The translations under genes were made by a program, and so were the position numbers. From assembly GCA_009760855.2 (NCBI GenBank), contig WPIO01000046.1, forward strand, positions 1 through 64,000: DNA of 64,000 nt, written 5' to 3'. The notes below the pieces were generated by a model. It was given only the letters and a program-made list of their open reading frames with translations, did no database searches and was not told where the DNA came from. Each line of letters begins with the position of its first letter. The first letter of the stretch is position 1. Below are positions 20,847-32,745 of this stretch, one piece after another. The DNA is from Cristatella mucedo (Eukaryota > Bryozoa > Phylactolaemata > Cristatellidae).

Positions 20847-21147
20847 TGTAGTTTGGTTCATACATCAGCGAGCCAGCCGATGAACAACGCCAATGGTTTA
20901 TTGCACAAGGCACGGAGCCGCAAGACGCACGTCTTCACTCGCCCCTCTCTCCCTCTCTAGTCTCCTCTCCTCTACTCCGGCTGTGCCTTGGCCGACCCCG
21001 ATGGTGAATCTGTTCACCAGCGGGTTATCGGCCTGTGTCAACGCCTCATTAGAAGCGGACCACAGCTGTGCACAGGCCCCTCTCGGGGATACTTCCACCA
21101 GCTGTTAAGGAAAGGAGCGGTACCAGACCGCATGCAATCGAACTCCA
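20847..21147 (-). repeat. 5' LTR of the gag-only element
   Basis: About 301 bp. A polyadenylation signal AATAAA is present on the minus strand at 20,897-20,902 (GTGCAATAAACC), placing the R/U5 boundary near the interior end. The LTR ends next to the internal region with CAAACTACA. Confidence 0.9.
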
Positions 21148-22943
21148 CAGACTTTCGGCGCGAACGAGCTACAGGCTGGACGCAGAGTAAATTTCAATTT
21201 CGTGCGGCACACGGCGAGCTGAATAGTCAGCGAGGAGTGGTTGGTTCAAATATATTCGCCTTTGGTGTAAAGTGTGCTTTCCTAGTCACTTATTTATAAA
21301 GCAAATGGAAAGTAGCGATTTCTACACACAAATTTTGGTTCTCTGGTCTGGAAAATAATATTCGACGTTATCCGGTTTTGCTATCGAGAACGAAGGTGCG
21401 AACATCAGATAACCACATTCAGCGAGAAATTTCGACGCTGCCTGAATTAGTGTGGGTGAGGTGACGCAAGCGTGTAGAGACTAATGCATGGAAGTGTAGT
21501 AATAAAATGTGACTTAAACGAGCATTTTAGTTTATATTGCTGCAGAGAGAGAGAGAGAGAATCCTGAATAGCCTTATGTGATTGACACGTCCATCGAGAG
21601 GTTGCTTGCACCTAGCAGATGCATTTTGATTCCTGCGTGGACGATTTAATGAAACAAAAGTGAACACATTTTTCAATTAAAAAGCGTCTTTTAAGACTTG
21701 CGTGACCTACAAAGCATATTTTGGCATGCTTGCTTGTAGTCAATACAAGCCTCGGGCACCTCGTTTCACGTGCGGGCACTGCAAGAGAACTCGTGAAGGT
21801 GAACAATTACTGCCCGTTAGATCGAAGGTGTGGCGCACTATTAGGCAATTTATGAACTGTAATTTTTAAACCCACATAATTCTGGAATGTTTACAGATTA
21901 GTACACGGAAGAAAAAAGCCATTAGGTTTGCTATCCCAAGAGTGTGGCGGAAACTGGGTGAGCACTCAAGTAGCTGCCGACTCTGCATGGCGGACCCTTG
22001 GACAGGTCGAACTGGAAAGGCCGCGCCAGCCGCTATGTACGCACATATTCCTTCATCCATCGCCCAACTACCACACTGACCTGAGCTCGCCTCACCTAAC
22101 CTTTGGAGAAGGATCAGAAATCTCAAGAAGAGAGCGGCAAGTCGGAAATCGAGGACAATGTCGTAGATTCGGATTCAAACTTCACCAATGCGACTCAGTC
22201 AGGAGAGAAAGCGACACTTCCCCGACCAGAGAGACTTCAACAATCTGACAAAAAGACCTTGCTCTCAGCGACACCAGAGCTCAGCTTCTGCCATCGAGAC
22301 TCAAGGGGCGGAACTCTTTTTTGGGAAGAAAGCAACGAAGCAGACAAAGCGTCGACGACGAGTTTTTCCAACTTGTTCAATTGGCCGCGCTTCTGCAGCG
22401 AGTCAACGGGCCGGGTAGTTTATTTCAAACTATAGGAATCCGCCTGCAGCCAGAGTGAGTTTCGCCTATTCACCGAGAGATCATCCCGGCGCCCCTCGCA
22501 GCCGCGCAGCTTCATACCGGAAACAAGTGCCGGTCTCTCCCGATAGCTCACTCTGTCCACAAGTGAGAGGACCGCACCGGATGTTGCCGGACGTTTCTCA
22601 AGAGCACGACGTATGGCGCCTGTGGCCAGGAGATCGTCGGAGGCTTCGAATGCGTGTGGCCACGTGGGCCTCTTGAGGAATGTTCGCCGAGGTTTCTTTG
22701 TTTTTCCCCCAACGCGACAACGGGACCCTTAGGAGCACTATATCGCAAAAGGTGCCGGCGAAAGCGGATCGATTCTATCTTGGGCAGCGTGTCGTGTGGG
22801 AGCCGCCGCCGCTCGATACGCTCGCTGCCTTTCAAAAAGAGCTGACGAAGCACCGTACAGCATCTAGTAACAGGCTCGTCGTCGTCCAGTTTGTCGCGCG
22901 GATTAAAAAACGAGTCAGCTGCTTTCAACGACCCCCGAAAAAA
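21148..22943. other. Unassigned region with weak protein-like frames
   Basis: A plus frame at 22,103-22,435 encodes an acidic Ser/Glu-rich stretch (EKDQKSQEESGKSEIEDN), and 22,680-22,958 encodes KVPAKADRFYLGQRVVWE. Neither has a clear start or splice context and I recognise no domain; a decayed gene or transposon is possible. Short GA repeat at 21,544-21,560. Confidence 0.3.
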
Positions 22944-23085
22944 GCTTTAGCTGATTAACAATAATATTAATGATAACAAATAATAGTAATAGTAATAGTA
23001 ACAACAGCCTCGCTTACGAGGCGGCAGAGGAGCCTTGACGGCTACCGCCGCGGCTACCGCTGCGAGCAATCAAAGATTGGCCACT
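22944..23085 (-). mobile_element. SINE-A 3' part with expanded microsatellite
   Basis: Starts TTTAGCTGATTAACA, then a TAATAG-rich microsatellite of about 45 bp, then CAACAGCCTCGCTTACGAGG, the SINE-A end. The microsatellite sits within the SINE terminus rather than after it. Confidence 0.65.
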
Positions 23086-23397
23086 GAAAGACTCGCGAAA
23101 CCCACGTGACACGGATCGTAGGGAGCGAGCGCTGTACCCTTGGACTAAGACCCCGGATGTCTTTCCGCAGCTGTCGGAGGGAAAGTCAAAGCCGGCATCT
23201 TCGTCGGACCGCAGATATTAGAGGATATTAGAGTTTGATGAATTCGCCAAGAAGTGGAACTGGACAGTGAAAATGCGTTAAAATGCTCCTTTCCAGTGGT
23301 TCATGACTGAACACTGTGTACAGCTAGTTCAGACTCTCACAAAGAAATATACAAAATGGGATTTCCAATGCCATGAATATGAACATGAATGCAGTTC

Positions 23398-23530
23398 GTT
23401 TCCATAGCACCCTGAGAGAACTGAATCTCTCTCAACGCACTTTACTTATGCCGTAGGGCTCGAGCCCACGACCTCGGTCTTCAAACGCTAGCATCTTAAC
23501 CCTTGCACCAAACAGGTCACCCTGGCTTTA
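23398..23530 (-). mobile_element. SINE-B copy, diverged
   Basis: Minus-strand order: head with GTGCAAGGGTTAAGATGC, B box GGGCTCGAGCCC (CTACGGCAT follows), then a mutated hairpin (AAGTGCGTTGAGAGAGATT ... GGGTGCTATG). Confidence 0.75.
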
Positions 23531-26384
23531 GCTGCGTTTACGCGATCGACTTTCCTCCTGACCGACATGGACGTCCCTCCTAGTTGCGACGTTTGCACTA
23601 GTGATTTGACGGCCGATTTAGTCCCGCCCGCAGTCTCTGCTCAAATCCAGAGGGACGGTGCGAAAGAGGGTTTCCCCGGAAATATGCCAAGCTATCACCT
23701 GCAGAAGTTGAGTTCGCCGCTGTAGTCACCATCGTAGTATGAGAAGAATATAAATCAAAAGGAGATAAGCAAATCAAAAATCTTTTTCGGGAAAGTTCGC
23801 AGTGCAAATTATTGTGCACCGTTAAAGGCGTGCGGTGTGGGTTTATAGTGCTAGGTAAAATGCGCCATTACTGGTTTGTTGGTGGATTTAATAAACAGAT
23901 GCATGGCGTCTCCCTCTAAGTAGAAAAGGCTACAGCCTTGGCTACAACGCATAAGCTTTCCATGTTCAAGGACTTGTTCTGAACGTCTCTCTATAATTCG
24001 AGCCTACGAACGTCAGCTTGGACCGCTGGACGTACGCGATGAGTGCCAGGGTTTCGATTGGTCGGCTGGTCCAATGAGGAGCTAGACGGTAGAAACAGAT
24101 TCTCCTTCTTGACAGTCTGCCGAGTTGGCATCCCCCCAAAAAGGTGGTGACACATGGTAACGTAGTAGCCCAATCCAGAGGGATACCAATCCAAATTCAA
24201 TACCGATTTAAGAGGAAAGTCGATCGTGTCAACGCAGCCATTATTTAATACTCAGTTGCACCCTACTGTTAGAATCAGGCTGGATTTACGCTATAGACTT
24301 TGCGCCTGTACGAAATTCTGCGGCGCTCTGGCGTTGTATTAGAGCAGATGCTGGATGCCCGTACCCTCAGCCCATGTCAAAAAGAGCTTTCTAGGCTATG
24401 GATACGCGCTCGTTACACTAAGATACGAGCGCTCCTCAGTGCAGCTGCCGATAAGTCACGTCCATCAAAATTGGTACCGGAAGTGTTGGATAATCATTGA
24501 CGCGAACTTATAGCATCTTGTGCCAGCTTCTTTGATTGCGACTTTAATAGTGATGACGATTGAACCTATATTTACGGAATTATATATTTCTATGACTAAG
24601 CGACGTGCTGACGGTGGTATTGAGTTTCTCGAATACTGAAGTAACTGCCCACTCTACAGAGCTTCGGAATTCCGAAAATTCCTCTCTAAAGTGCTATTAC
24701 CTTCGAAGCCATGCTGCGAAATTCAACATCGTGAGTTTTGAATATATCGCACTGAGCTAAGTCCGTTGAATTATTCTTAAGAAATGAACGTTCTTGAGCA
24801 CTGTGTTCGTGACGAAGTATATCGGCTGCAGGGCAGCCGTAGCGCGTCCACAGCAGTATGCAAAAATTGATCGGAGGTGAACACTCACAACTGTGCAAAC
24901 GGTACGACAAGGATCACGATGCAAGTCTCTCTTTTTTAACATTTGATACGCAGAGGCACCGTAAACGGTTGCCTTCTCTCCTAAAAAGTGAGCAATCTCA
25001 TTAAGAACGCTTTATCTAGGCCGGTAAGCCAAACGAACCGCGTGCTAATCAGCTTTAATATTGCGGGTTCGCAGACGGCGGAAAATACGCTTGGAATTTC
25101 CGGAAAACCAGCCGTAGCGTCCGTAGCTGCACGACTCGTAGAAACTATAGAGAGGCTCTGCATAAATGTCTGAGGTTTTACAGCGATGAGGTATTCCAAG
25201 GGTCGTACTGCAGACGGCATTTTCGCCTCCTGAAGTTGTCCGCCTGGGCTGCGGATGTGGTGGGTCCAGCAAAGCCGGTAGCACTTTTCTTCGAGGAGAC
25301 AGTAATGTGGCTGTAATGTCGATCGCTCCGGCAGCCCTCGAATGTCCATTGTGGGAATCAGCGGTCAGTTAATGAGGACGTGCCACTTGCCGCTGAGGAC
25401 GCTGTGGGGCCCTCGCAGATCTCGCTTTCAGCGCGCTTCAGTCTGCTGCGGGCGGCGGCAGACCACAGGCCGGTGCGCACGTAGGGGTGCAGGCCTGTAA
25501 GGACGGCACAATTCCGGCAGGTAGGGTCAGTGAAGGACCGTACGCTGGTCAGCATCTCCGGCCAAGAACGTCGCAGATCAGCGGACTGTGGGCCACTTAA
25601 GAAAGAAGTTCAAAGCTACTCGGCGCGGTATTTTGCCGGCAGTTCGTGTCGGCACTAGGCTGTAGGGAAGCCCGAAAGGCCCGCCCTAAGCTCGCAGAGT
25701 GATCGGCGCCAAGGCAGTAAAAAGGCCAGGGACTCGGGCCAGCCAATAATGGATGACGAGGGCGCGCGTCGTGCTCAAAGGCCACAGCGAGCACGGCGAG
25801 GCGTGCCGAGGTAAAAGGCTCCGGAGAAAAGGTCGCGCTGGCTCGAGCCTGCTGCTGCTGCTGGCTCGAGCCTGCTGCAGCTGCTGGTAGTGCGCCGTAT
25901 CGGGGGTCTCGCTGCAATCCTCGGCGGCAAAACGCACCGTTCGTAAAGCGTGCGAGTCCTTGGCAACGCGTAGCAAATATATACCGGCGAAGCTGGAGAC
26001 TCGAAGCGTGGCACAGCGAGTCGCGCAGATGCTGCCCCTCCCACCCCCCAGTACGCGCGCGTGAGCGCCAGCGGCAAAATCAACAGAGTCCAGCCCATAG
26101 CTTACTATAGCAAGTCAGTGGCGCTATCGGATGACGGTCTACTTAGGAAGCAATGATGTAGGCGATGTACACGAGAGTTAGCACCGCAAGCTATGCTCGT
26201 GTGTATGCAAGCAGTTCTGCAGCGCCAGCTTTGGCTCCGTACAACTCACTCGCTCGATCTCTTGCTCGATGTCTTTAGCGAAAATGGCTACTGCGTTAGT
26301 TGTCTTTTGGTTGCCGCATAAGCGTTGGTCATTGCGTACTGGTTTATTGTCGTTATAATGCAGGAAAAGAACTACCGACGCCAC
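23531..26384. other. Long stretch without recognised features
   Basis: A 66-codon plus frame at 24,300-24,500 (ends with EVLDNH) looks protein-like and follows an AG at 24,295-24,296, but no further exon signals support it. The region 25,840-25,900 has short GCTGCTGCT/GGCTCGAGCC repeats. Otherwise I see nothing. Confidence 0.35.
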
Positions 26385-26580
26385 GACATCCCTGATTCAG
26401 CGACATTTAATTTGACACTTAAACAGAAAGTGTAGACGCTCGTGTTTTTCTCAGCATTAAATGGGTCCATGCGATTCGTCCTGCGTGTACTTATGCATGC
26501 TGACACTGTGCATGCTGCCACTAATCGTATTGGCATGCTGACCCGGGTGCATGTCACTTCTAACGATATTTCGCCAGTTG
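26385..26580 (+). mobile_element. LINE-A 3' UTR fragment without tail
   Basis: GCATTAAATGGGTCCATGCG and TGCTGACACTGTGCATGCTG match LINE-A after the ORF2 stop (compare 35,462-35,530). The copy lacks the hairpin and ATT end, so it is a deleted or broken element. Confidence 0.8.
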
Positions 26581-27302
26581 ACATTGTTGACACTTTCAAC
26601 TCGTTGTCGCCAGCGTAGTGTCGCCGCAAGGCTATCGGCAGGATTTTTTGGCAGTTTTTTGTAAAAAACTAGCTCTCGAAGCTGATTATCCGAGTAATTC
26701 AGCTGGGATTCGTGGATGGCTCCGCGTAGAAGTGAAGCGGAGGCCGTTAGCTCATCACTGCCATTGTTTGATCGAATACCGAGATATGGGTTAAAAACCC
26801 ACTTACCATACCCAACAATTTTCGGAAGATTTGCATCTTTGCATTTGAGTTTAAAATGCCCACTTCCTAATAAGAACGTTTGTGGGAAACTGAGCAGCTC
26901 ATTGGACCACTTGCTCGACCGCCGGACCTATATGTAACTGTTGCGAAGAAAACGTTCATTTTTGTAACAATCTCTTGGAGCGCTGCAGGCGGATATTAAG
27001 GTTTAGGGTAGCCTTGGCTATCTCAGTCGGCCATCATTCGAAAGCGATTCGACCAAAATGAGCGCCGCACACAGGTCAGCCCGCTCAAAATACAGTAACG
27101 TCGGGACTCTTTCGAGATATGGCCGCGGTTCTACTTTCGTGGAGAGGCGCGGCACTATCTCGGCTGTCTCTTCTTTGTGATGTCCAAGTAATAATAGCAA
27201 TAATAGGTCGACTTCAGAATTTTCTGAGAAAATTAAATACCTATTCAGTCTACTTGAAACTCGCTGAAAAAAAGTATTAATACCACTCGCCACTCGATCG
27301 CG

Positions 27303-27425
27303 TTTCCTTCGCCGCTTAAATGTTTAGCGTCTAGAAAGAGATTGAGCTCTCTGAGCGCGCTTTATCAAATGCATTCTTATTATTATCATTACTAGTATCA
27401 TTATTATTATTATTATTATTATTAT
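27303..27425 (+). mobile_element. LINE-A hairpin tail
   Basis: TTTAGCGTCTAGAAAGAGAT, loop, CTCTCTGAGCGCGCTTTATC, then a long (ATT)n run. Very short 5'-truncated insertion. Confidence 0.87.
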
Positions 27426-27738
27426 GACCTAGGGGTTCCAGGCATGTATAGTGCTATGCTTAGACGAGCTTGCAAAAGGAGGGCGACAGCGAACCGCCAC
27501 GCTACGCTAGGCTAGGCGAGGCCTGCTTACTGAAGCAAACGAAAAGCCAGTGGATGGGCGTTTCTCTTCCACTGCCAAGTCGGCCTACTTTCAGCTAGAG
27601 AACAGAGGAACAGTCAGGGCCGGCTTTAATGAGAACGCGACGGGAAGACCTGGGTGCACGTTTGTGACAGCGAGTCGCGATTGCAGTTTCGCTGTTCCCG
27701 TTGCGGTTCCGCGGCTTCCCGCCCGCCCGCCGGGCATC

Positions 27739-27775
27739 GGGGGGGGGGGGGGGGAGGGAGGGCGAGCGGGCGGAC
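27739..27775. repeat. G16 homopolymer and adjacent G-tracts
   Basis: Sixteen consecutive G at 27,739-27,754 followed by AGGGAGGGCGAGCGGG. Prone to G-quadruplex formation and to length error in sequencing. Confidence 0.9.
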
Positions 27776-29504
27776 TGCGCGCCACGTGCCGCTTCCTGAT
27801 AGTTTGAACGCGCAGCCTGCCTGCTCGAGGCGGTGAGTGATGTGGCAAGCAACAGCTGCGGCCGGGTTGATCGATTTAACGCGGGAGGGGGGGTAAGTCG
27901 AGGAAAGACGACAGAGGACGCTGGGTCGCCGCCGGATGACGCTTGCCTGTGCCCAGCGCCGTAAGAGCGCCGTTTCTTGAGTTCCATCTGAATACACGAG
28001 GCATTTGCCGTCGCTTTACTCAGCGTTTTAATGATTACTGCACTTCCCTTCAATAAGCGCTTCCGGCATGCGTTCTTAATCGTCCTCCACTAGTGAAAAG
28101 CCCAGCGGCTCGTCTGGTCCTTTGTCTACGGCTTAGCAGCATCCCAACCATCCCGCGTCTGTCAGACCCTCGTCATCCCGCGTCTGTCAAACCTTCGGCG
28201 GCTTCCTATCGGCTACCGAATCGCCTCCCCTCGATTTCAAGTCATGCCGCAGTCGTTCGCACTAAAGTTGAATCATCTGGGCCACAGGCCTTTGGCTCGT
28301 GCGCGCCGGAAGTCGTGAATTATCATTCGGCCAAGGTCATTACGTGCAACAGCCTTGAATCGTCTAAGTCTCGGCTCATCCTCACAAGTTCAGATAGCGG
28401 TACAACGCGTGCCATGTGCAAACATCTGAAGCTAGCAACACGCCGACGATAACAACGCAGCGCCAACGGCGATAACGTTTTAGTAAAAGCGCAGCAATAG
28501 CCTGTATATCACGGCCGATACGACTGGTGACTTCCAGCCGACTCGAACCGGCTTACGGCGGCTCCCGCTCAGCGCTGGACTCACCCACCAGCAGACTGAT
28601 GCTCCGAGAGAGTGACTGCGGTCACACACCTGCCTTATTTAGTAGCCAGGTCATAAGTCAGGCTTTATTACCGCTTTATTACAAAATTATACACCCCGCT
28701 GCTCATTAGCCTTGGCTTATTGAGGTGATTTCGTTAGCACTCGGTTCTAATTCACGGGCGAGCTCGTTATGTTTAATCCAAGGTCAGCTTTCAAGGTCAT
28801 CATCCATAATCGCGGGGCGCTGCAACACGACTGTTATGACCAGCTTTCTCTTCGCCCTAGTCAACAAGTGCTTTTGTATGTGACCTTTTTTCGTGCTTAC
28901 CTGTGAGTGCTTTATTTTATTGTCATCGGCTAGAAGTCATACAAACAGGTGAGAATGAACACATTCACGTTTGGTTTGAAAAGCTGATCTATGCAATATG
29001 CTTACTTTTGATTGTTCGATACCATTAATGATATCAATCTCATAGCTACTGATCCTCTCATAGCTAGTTCAAGCGCTTGGACAGAGATCAGTTATTTTAA
29101 ATTACTATACCAGTGACCTGTTATTATAATGATTTTTCTGCCATTGCTGTCAGCTCATTTACAAATTGAAATGTCAAGGCAATACGAGACGCCGTATGGT
29201 TTGACAAAAGAATGCGGTGTAGCGGCGTCGTCAGCAGCAGCTTCCGTAGCCCACAGACACAGCACTCGTAGCTGCGCTGGTTCTTGCCGACGCCCGAGAA
29301 ATGCCGACGACTGCCGAGCCTTGCGTCGCTTCTGGAGACTCGCAGGTGCAGCACCAAGACGCACCGACGGCGGTTCCGCAGGGAAACGGCCAAGAATGAA
29401 AAGTGCCCATTCCTTAGTGTCACAAGTTTATATCCGTAGCCTAGAAAACTCCATTCGGCAGCCGCGGACGATTGCAGATAGCTCGCATCATTCGCACGAT
29501 TCTC
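27776..29504. other. No gene recognised
   Basis: Mixed composition. Long frames at 27,595-28,053 (minus) come from the GC-rich part near the G-run. No repeat family of this window is found between 28,060 and 29,500. Confidence 0.4.
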
Positions 29505-29806
29505 ACATCTCTCTCTCTCTCTCTCTCTGTTGTCTCTCTCTGTCTCTCTCTCTCTCTCCGTCTCTCTGTCTCTCTCTCTCTCTGTTGTCTCTCTCTGTCT
29601 CCTCTCTCTCTCTCCGTCTCTCTGTCTCCGTCTCTCTGTCTCTCTGTTGTCTCTCTCTGTCTCCTCTCTCTCTCTCCGTCTCTCTGTCTCCGTCTCTCTG
29701 TCTCTCTGTCTCCGTCTCTCTGTCTGTCTGCCTGTCTCTCTCTCCGTCTCTCCGTCTCTCTCTTTCCGTCTCTCTCTTTCCGTCTCTCTGTCTCTCTGTC
29801 TCTCCG

Positions 29807-29846
<40 letters not shown>

Positions 29847-29894
29847 GCTGTCTCTCTCTGTCTCTCTCTGTGTCTCTCTCTCTCTCTCTCTCTC
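29505..29894. repeat. Compound (CT)n / (CTCTGT) microsatellite
   Basis: About 390 bp of polypyrimidine plus strand: CT runs punctuated by GTCTC, TGTTG and CCGTC. Mirror image in composition of the array at 4,025-4,403. Long serine/leucine or arginine/glutamate frames across it are artefacts. Confidence 0.97.
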
Positions 29895-30194
29895 AGCTTC
29901 TAGAGCATGGCAGAGAGCTTTCGGCAGCCTCCGCTGTCGTCTTTCCGGCACGCTTTCGTTGCACGTTGCTGTGCGAGAGAGTGCCTTACCTTGCAGCGCA
30001 TTTTCTTTAAGGATCTTTATTGGTATTCGTTGAAAACGCGTTCTGGTTCCAAATTTAAAGTCTAACCCTAATTCGAAAGCCATTTAAAGAACGTGTTAAA
30101 CAGAAAGCACAGCAGCCCAAATGTAAAATTCACTCTGCACAAATCGGGCAGCTCTCAATTATGCCAACTCAGCGAATGCGCAAGCGGAATCGCC

Positions 30195-30392
30195 GGAAGT
30201 GTCGGAAGCACTGCTACCGCTGAAGCGCCGGAAGCGCTGCTACCGCCGGAAGTGCCGGAAGCGCTGCTACCGCTGAAGCACTGCTACCACCGGAAGTGCC
30301 GGAAGCACTGCTACCGCTGAAGCGCCGGAAGCGCTGCTACCGCTGAAGCGCCGGAAGCGCTGCTACCGCTGAAGCGCTGCTACCGCTGAAGT
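30195..30392. repeat. GC-rich minisatellite, 26-27-bp unit
   Basis: Units such as GAAGCGCTGCTACCGCTGAA followed by GCGCCG, alternating with the variant ending CCGGAAGTGCCG and with shortened 15-16-bp units GCTGCTACCGCTGAAG. Seven or so imperfect copies. Frame is not kept throughout, so it is unlikely to be coding. Confidence 0.92.
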
Positions 30393-30902
30393 GCACGCGC
30401 GACAGCTAAAGAGATCGCTGTGCGGAGAGCTCGATCTGCTGGACTTCCGTGTCCACTCTTTGAAAAGCACGGAAAGTTCGTAGTCTCGTGAAGTCCTAGC
30501 ATTTCAATGAACAATTTTAACTATGACAGCATGTGCAAACTATCACTCCCTTTCCCAAACCTTTCCGTCCTCTTTTTTGACACTCATCATTGCCATAACC
30601 TCGCTTAATGCGTCTAAATACTCCACGAAGTATCAAGAGTAAACGCCATGTTGCGGCTGAACTAACAAGCCTAGCTTATTATAGGGGTTGACATAGACCA
30701 TAGACAATTCAGCGTTCATTTTTGGCCAGAAAATAGAAGTAGCAAAACATTTTCAATACAGACTAGGGGAGAACTATCTTCACGTAACTGAAATTTAATG
30801 GTACGCATGCAACAAGGCCACGGTGGCTGCCCTTAGCGCATAAATCGATTTTACGCTTTGACCACGCCTCCTTACTAATCGAGGAGTGAGTTTTCGCTTA
30901 TT

Positions 30903-30996
30903 TTATAGATCGTGTTTTCTTTGCAGTAAATATAAAGCGCCTAGAGAGGGATTGAGTTCTCTGCGGGCGCTTTATCAAGTGTGTTATTATTATTGA
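30903..30996 (+). mobile_element. LINE-A hairpin tail
   Basis: TTCTTTGCAGTAAATATAAA, hairpin AAGCGCCTAGAGAGGGATT ... GCGGGCGCTTTATC, then (ATT)n. About 94 bp. Confidence 0.88.
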
Positions 30997-31236
30997 AGCT
31001 GGTACACACAAAGCATGCACTCTTTGCAGACCAAGTCTACTCCCGTAGGGGAGAATTGCGAAACGCATAGGAATTTCTCTTTCCATACGACATGATCTTC
31101 TAAAATAATGTCGTTCCGATAAACTGACTGAACTGTGCAACTTGAACTGAATGAGCAAGGATTCAAATACGTCGCGTCATGTCTGGCGCGGAAGTCTCGG
31201 AGCTAGAAAATTTGTATCGATGAACCAAAAATATTA

Positions 31237-31415
31237 GCCGATTTAGCAGCAGCCTCATTTTGTATATAGCGGTGCAGGAGCCTTAAAAACAAGTATCACC
31301 CACCGCGGGATTGAACCCGCAGCGGCGATACAGGACAGCACCCACCGCAGGATTAGAACTCGCGACTTCGGAACCGAGGTCGTGAAGACCAATCGCCCTA
31401 CCTAGTGTGTGCAAT
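31237..31415 (-). mobile_element. SINE-A copy with internal duplication
   Basis: Minus-strand SINE-A (GAGGCTGCTGCTAAATCGG end; A/B boxes intact in outline). The segment carrying the B box occurs twice: CACCCACCGCGGGATTGAAC at 31,294-31,313 and CACCCACCGCAGGATTAGAA at 31,339-31,358, a tandem duplication of about 45 bp. Confidence 0.82.
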
Positions 31416-31497
31416 GGCGAGGCCAGCTATAAGATCCTGACCTTCTTTTAAATCTTGTCAACTAACGCGAGGCCTCGGCACTATGTCTGGACACAGT

Positions 31498-31590
31498 GAT
31501 ATATATATATATATATACATACATATATATATATATATATGTAGATATATATATATATATATGTGCGTGCGTGCGTGCGTGCGTGAGTGC
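31498..31590. repeat. (TA)n then (GTGC)n microsatellite
   Basis: TA run interrupted by CATACA and GTAGA, followed by GTGCGTGCGTGCGTGCGTGA. Alternating purine-pyrimidine over the whole stretch, so Z-DNA-prone. Confidence 0.95.
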
Positions 31591-31621
31591 GTGCATGTAT
31601 ATATAGCCGGGATACCGCATT

Positions 31622-32425
31622 CAAGGTGGGCCATGCATTTGGAAATCCCAACTCTACACGCATTTGTGACATCTTGTCTTGACATCTGTAACTCACTTCT
31701 TGCATGTCTTCCGGCCTGCGAAATAGTGGGCTTACAGTTAGTGCAAGAATCTGCAGCTATGTTTGTTATCGCGAGCGTCCCAGTTGCTGCGTTTAGCCAC
31801 TTCTCGCTGACCTGCTGTGGCGTCCAGTGTACCAGAGAATTGACTTTCTTACGCAACGACATCTACTCTCCAACTGCCGACTGTGGCACATCTTTTTCAG
31901 CGGTCCTCAACTGCTACTTCTATGCTACTCACTACCTCTACTGCTCTCCTAACTCTGCTATGCTTCCCACTTTCTCTTTGTTGCGTGAGACGAAGTCTGT
32001 TGGCTACCGAATGCGTACCGAAAGCCGCTAATGCTGTGAGTGCTCTATACAAAACTCTCCTGCGTAACACCCACATGGTCTTTATGACTTTGTGGAGTTA
32101 CTGAAGGAAATACATTCACGGTTTCGTCATTCACCTGTAGTCCCGTCATTCTCTGGCTCCAGCCTACCTATCGGAAGTACTCCCAATCAGGCTACACGTC
32201 GTACTAAGCGCTCTTCTTACACAGGTCGCGTAGCTGTGCCTCGAACCAACCTGAAATTCTTTGGAGACGGTGCCCTCTATTCGTATGCTCCCAAAGCCTG
32301 GTGCTCACTCCTGTCATACTATGCTGAGGCATCTCCTCACTTGAGGACATTTCAAGAGAAGCTAAACTTGCATTTGTTCCTCGCAGCATTTGCTTCGTCC
32401 GTGTTATATATCCTTTGCGTGCTTA
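31622..32425 (+). mobile_element. Diverged LINE-A-like ORF2 3' half, interrupted by LINE-B
   Basis: Left piece (31,622-31,847) encodes HAFVTSCLDICNSLLACLPA and further thumb residues; right piece (32,117-32,425) encodes RRTKRSS, VPRTNLKFFGDGALYSYAPK and so on. They are the two sides of the LINE-A segment around IDFKVLSLTFRSLHSMAPAY, split by a LINE-B insertion. Stops and frameshifts show it is dead. Confidence 0.85.
31848..32116 (+). mobile_element. LINE-B 3' end nested in LINE-A-like copy
   Basis: Starts CTTACGCAACGACATCTACT (compare 42,700) and ends GAGTTACTGAAGGAAATACATT, where the (CATTA)n end is only one unit. 269 bp; the target duplication is at most a few bases. Confidence 0.87.
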
Positions 32426-32439
32426 TGCCACTGAGTCTT

Positions 32440-32600
32440 CACGATGGAGATAAGAAGGTGCTCGCTCTTGATGACCCGGGTCGTGGGTTTGAGTCTTGCA
32501 GCGTGCGATCCTTCACTGTCCCTGCAAGCGGCGGCGATAGCCGTTAAAGGTTCATCTGCCGCTTTACAGAATTAGGCTGTTAAATCAGCTTACTAGTACG
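32440..32600 (+). mobile_element. SINE-A copy, diverged
   Basis: GATAAGAAGGTGCTCGCTCTTG head, quoted in part as AAGAAGGTGCTCGC, B box GGGTTTGAGTC, body CTGCAAGCGGCGGCGATAGC, end GGCTGTTAAATCAGCTTA. Confidence 0.8.
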
Positions 32601-32621
32601 CATACTGACTCTGTTACAACT

Positions 32622-32745
32622 AACTTAAATTGCCATACTTAGTGTACCGCACATGTAAAGCGCTTACGAGGAGACCAAGTTCTCTTACTGCACTATGCAC
32701 ATATACTATGACTATTATTAAATATACACTATTATAATTATTAAC
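32622..32745 (+). mobile_element. Degraded LINE tail
   Basis: ACATGTAAAGCGCTTACGAG, loop AAGTTCTCTTACTGCAC and a TATTATTAAATA end resemble a mutated LINE-A tail. The stem is no longer complementary. Confidence 0.55.

Larger units (their letters stand above)
19317..21147 (-). mobile_element. Short LTR retrotransposon with gag-like ORF only (TR-GAG-like)
   Basis: Two long direct repeats (19,317-19,624 and 20,847-21,147) begin TGTAGTTTGG and end in CA, and the whole is bounded by perfect 5-bp duplications CAGAC at 19,312-19,316 and 21,148-21,152. The 1.2-kb interior has a minus-strand gag-like ORF and a second repetitive ORF but no visible protease, reverse transcriptase, RNase H or integrase. 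A purine tract AAGGGGG lies two bases from the 3' LTR (19,627-19,633, minus strand). Family knowledge: such gag-only elements depend on proteins from autonomous relatives. The two LTRs differ by many substitutions and small indels, so the insertion is not recent. Confidence 0.9.

Noticed and set aside
29124-30083. 319- and 293-codon frames on opposite strands
   Set aside because: Driven by the CT/GA microsatellite at 29,505-29,894; flanking residues show no domain.
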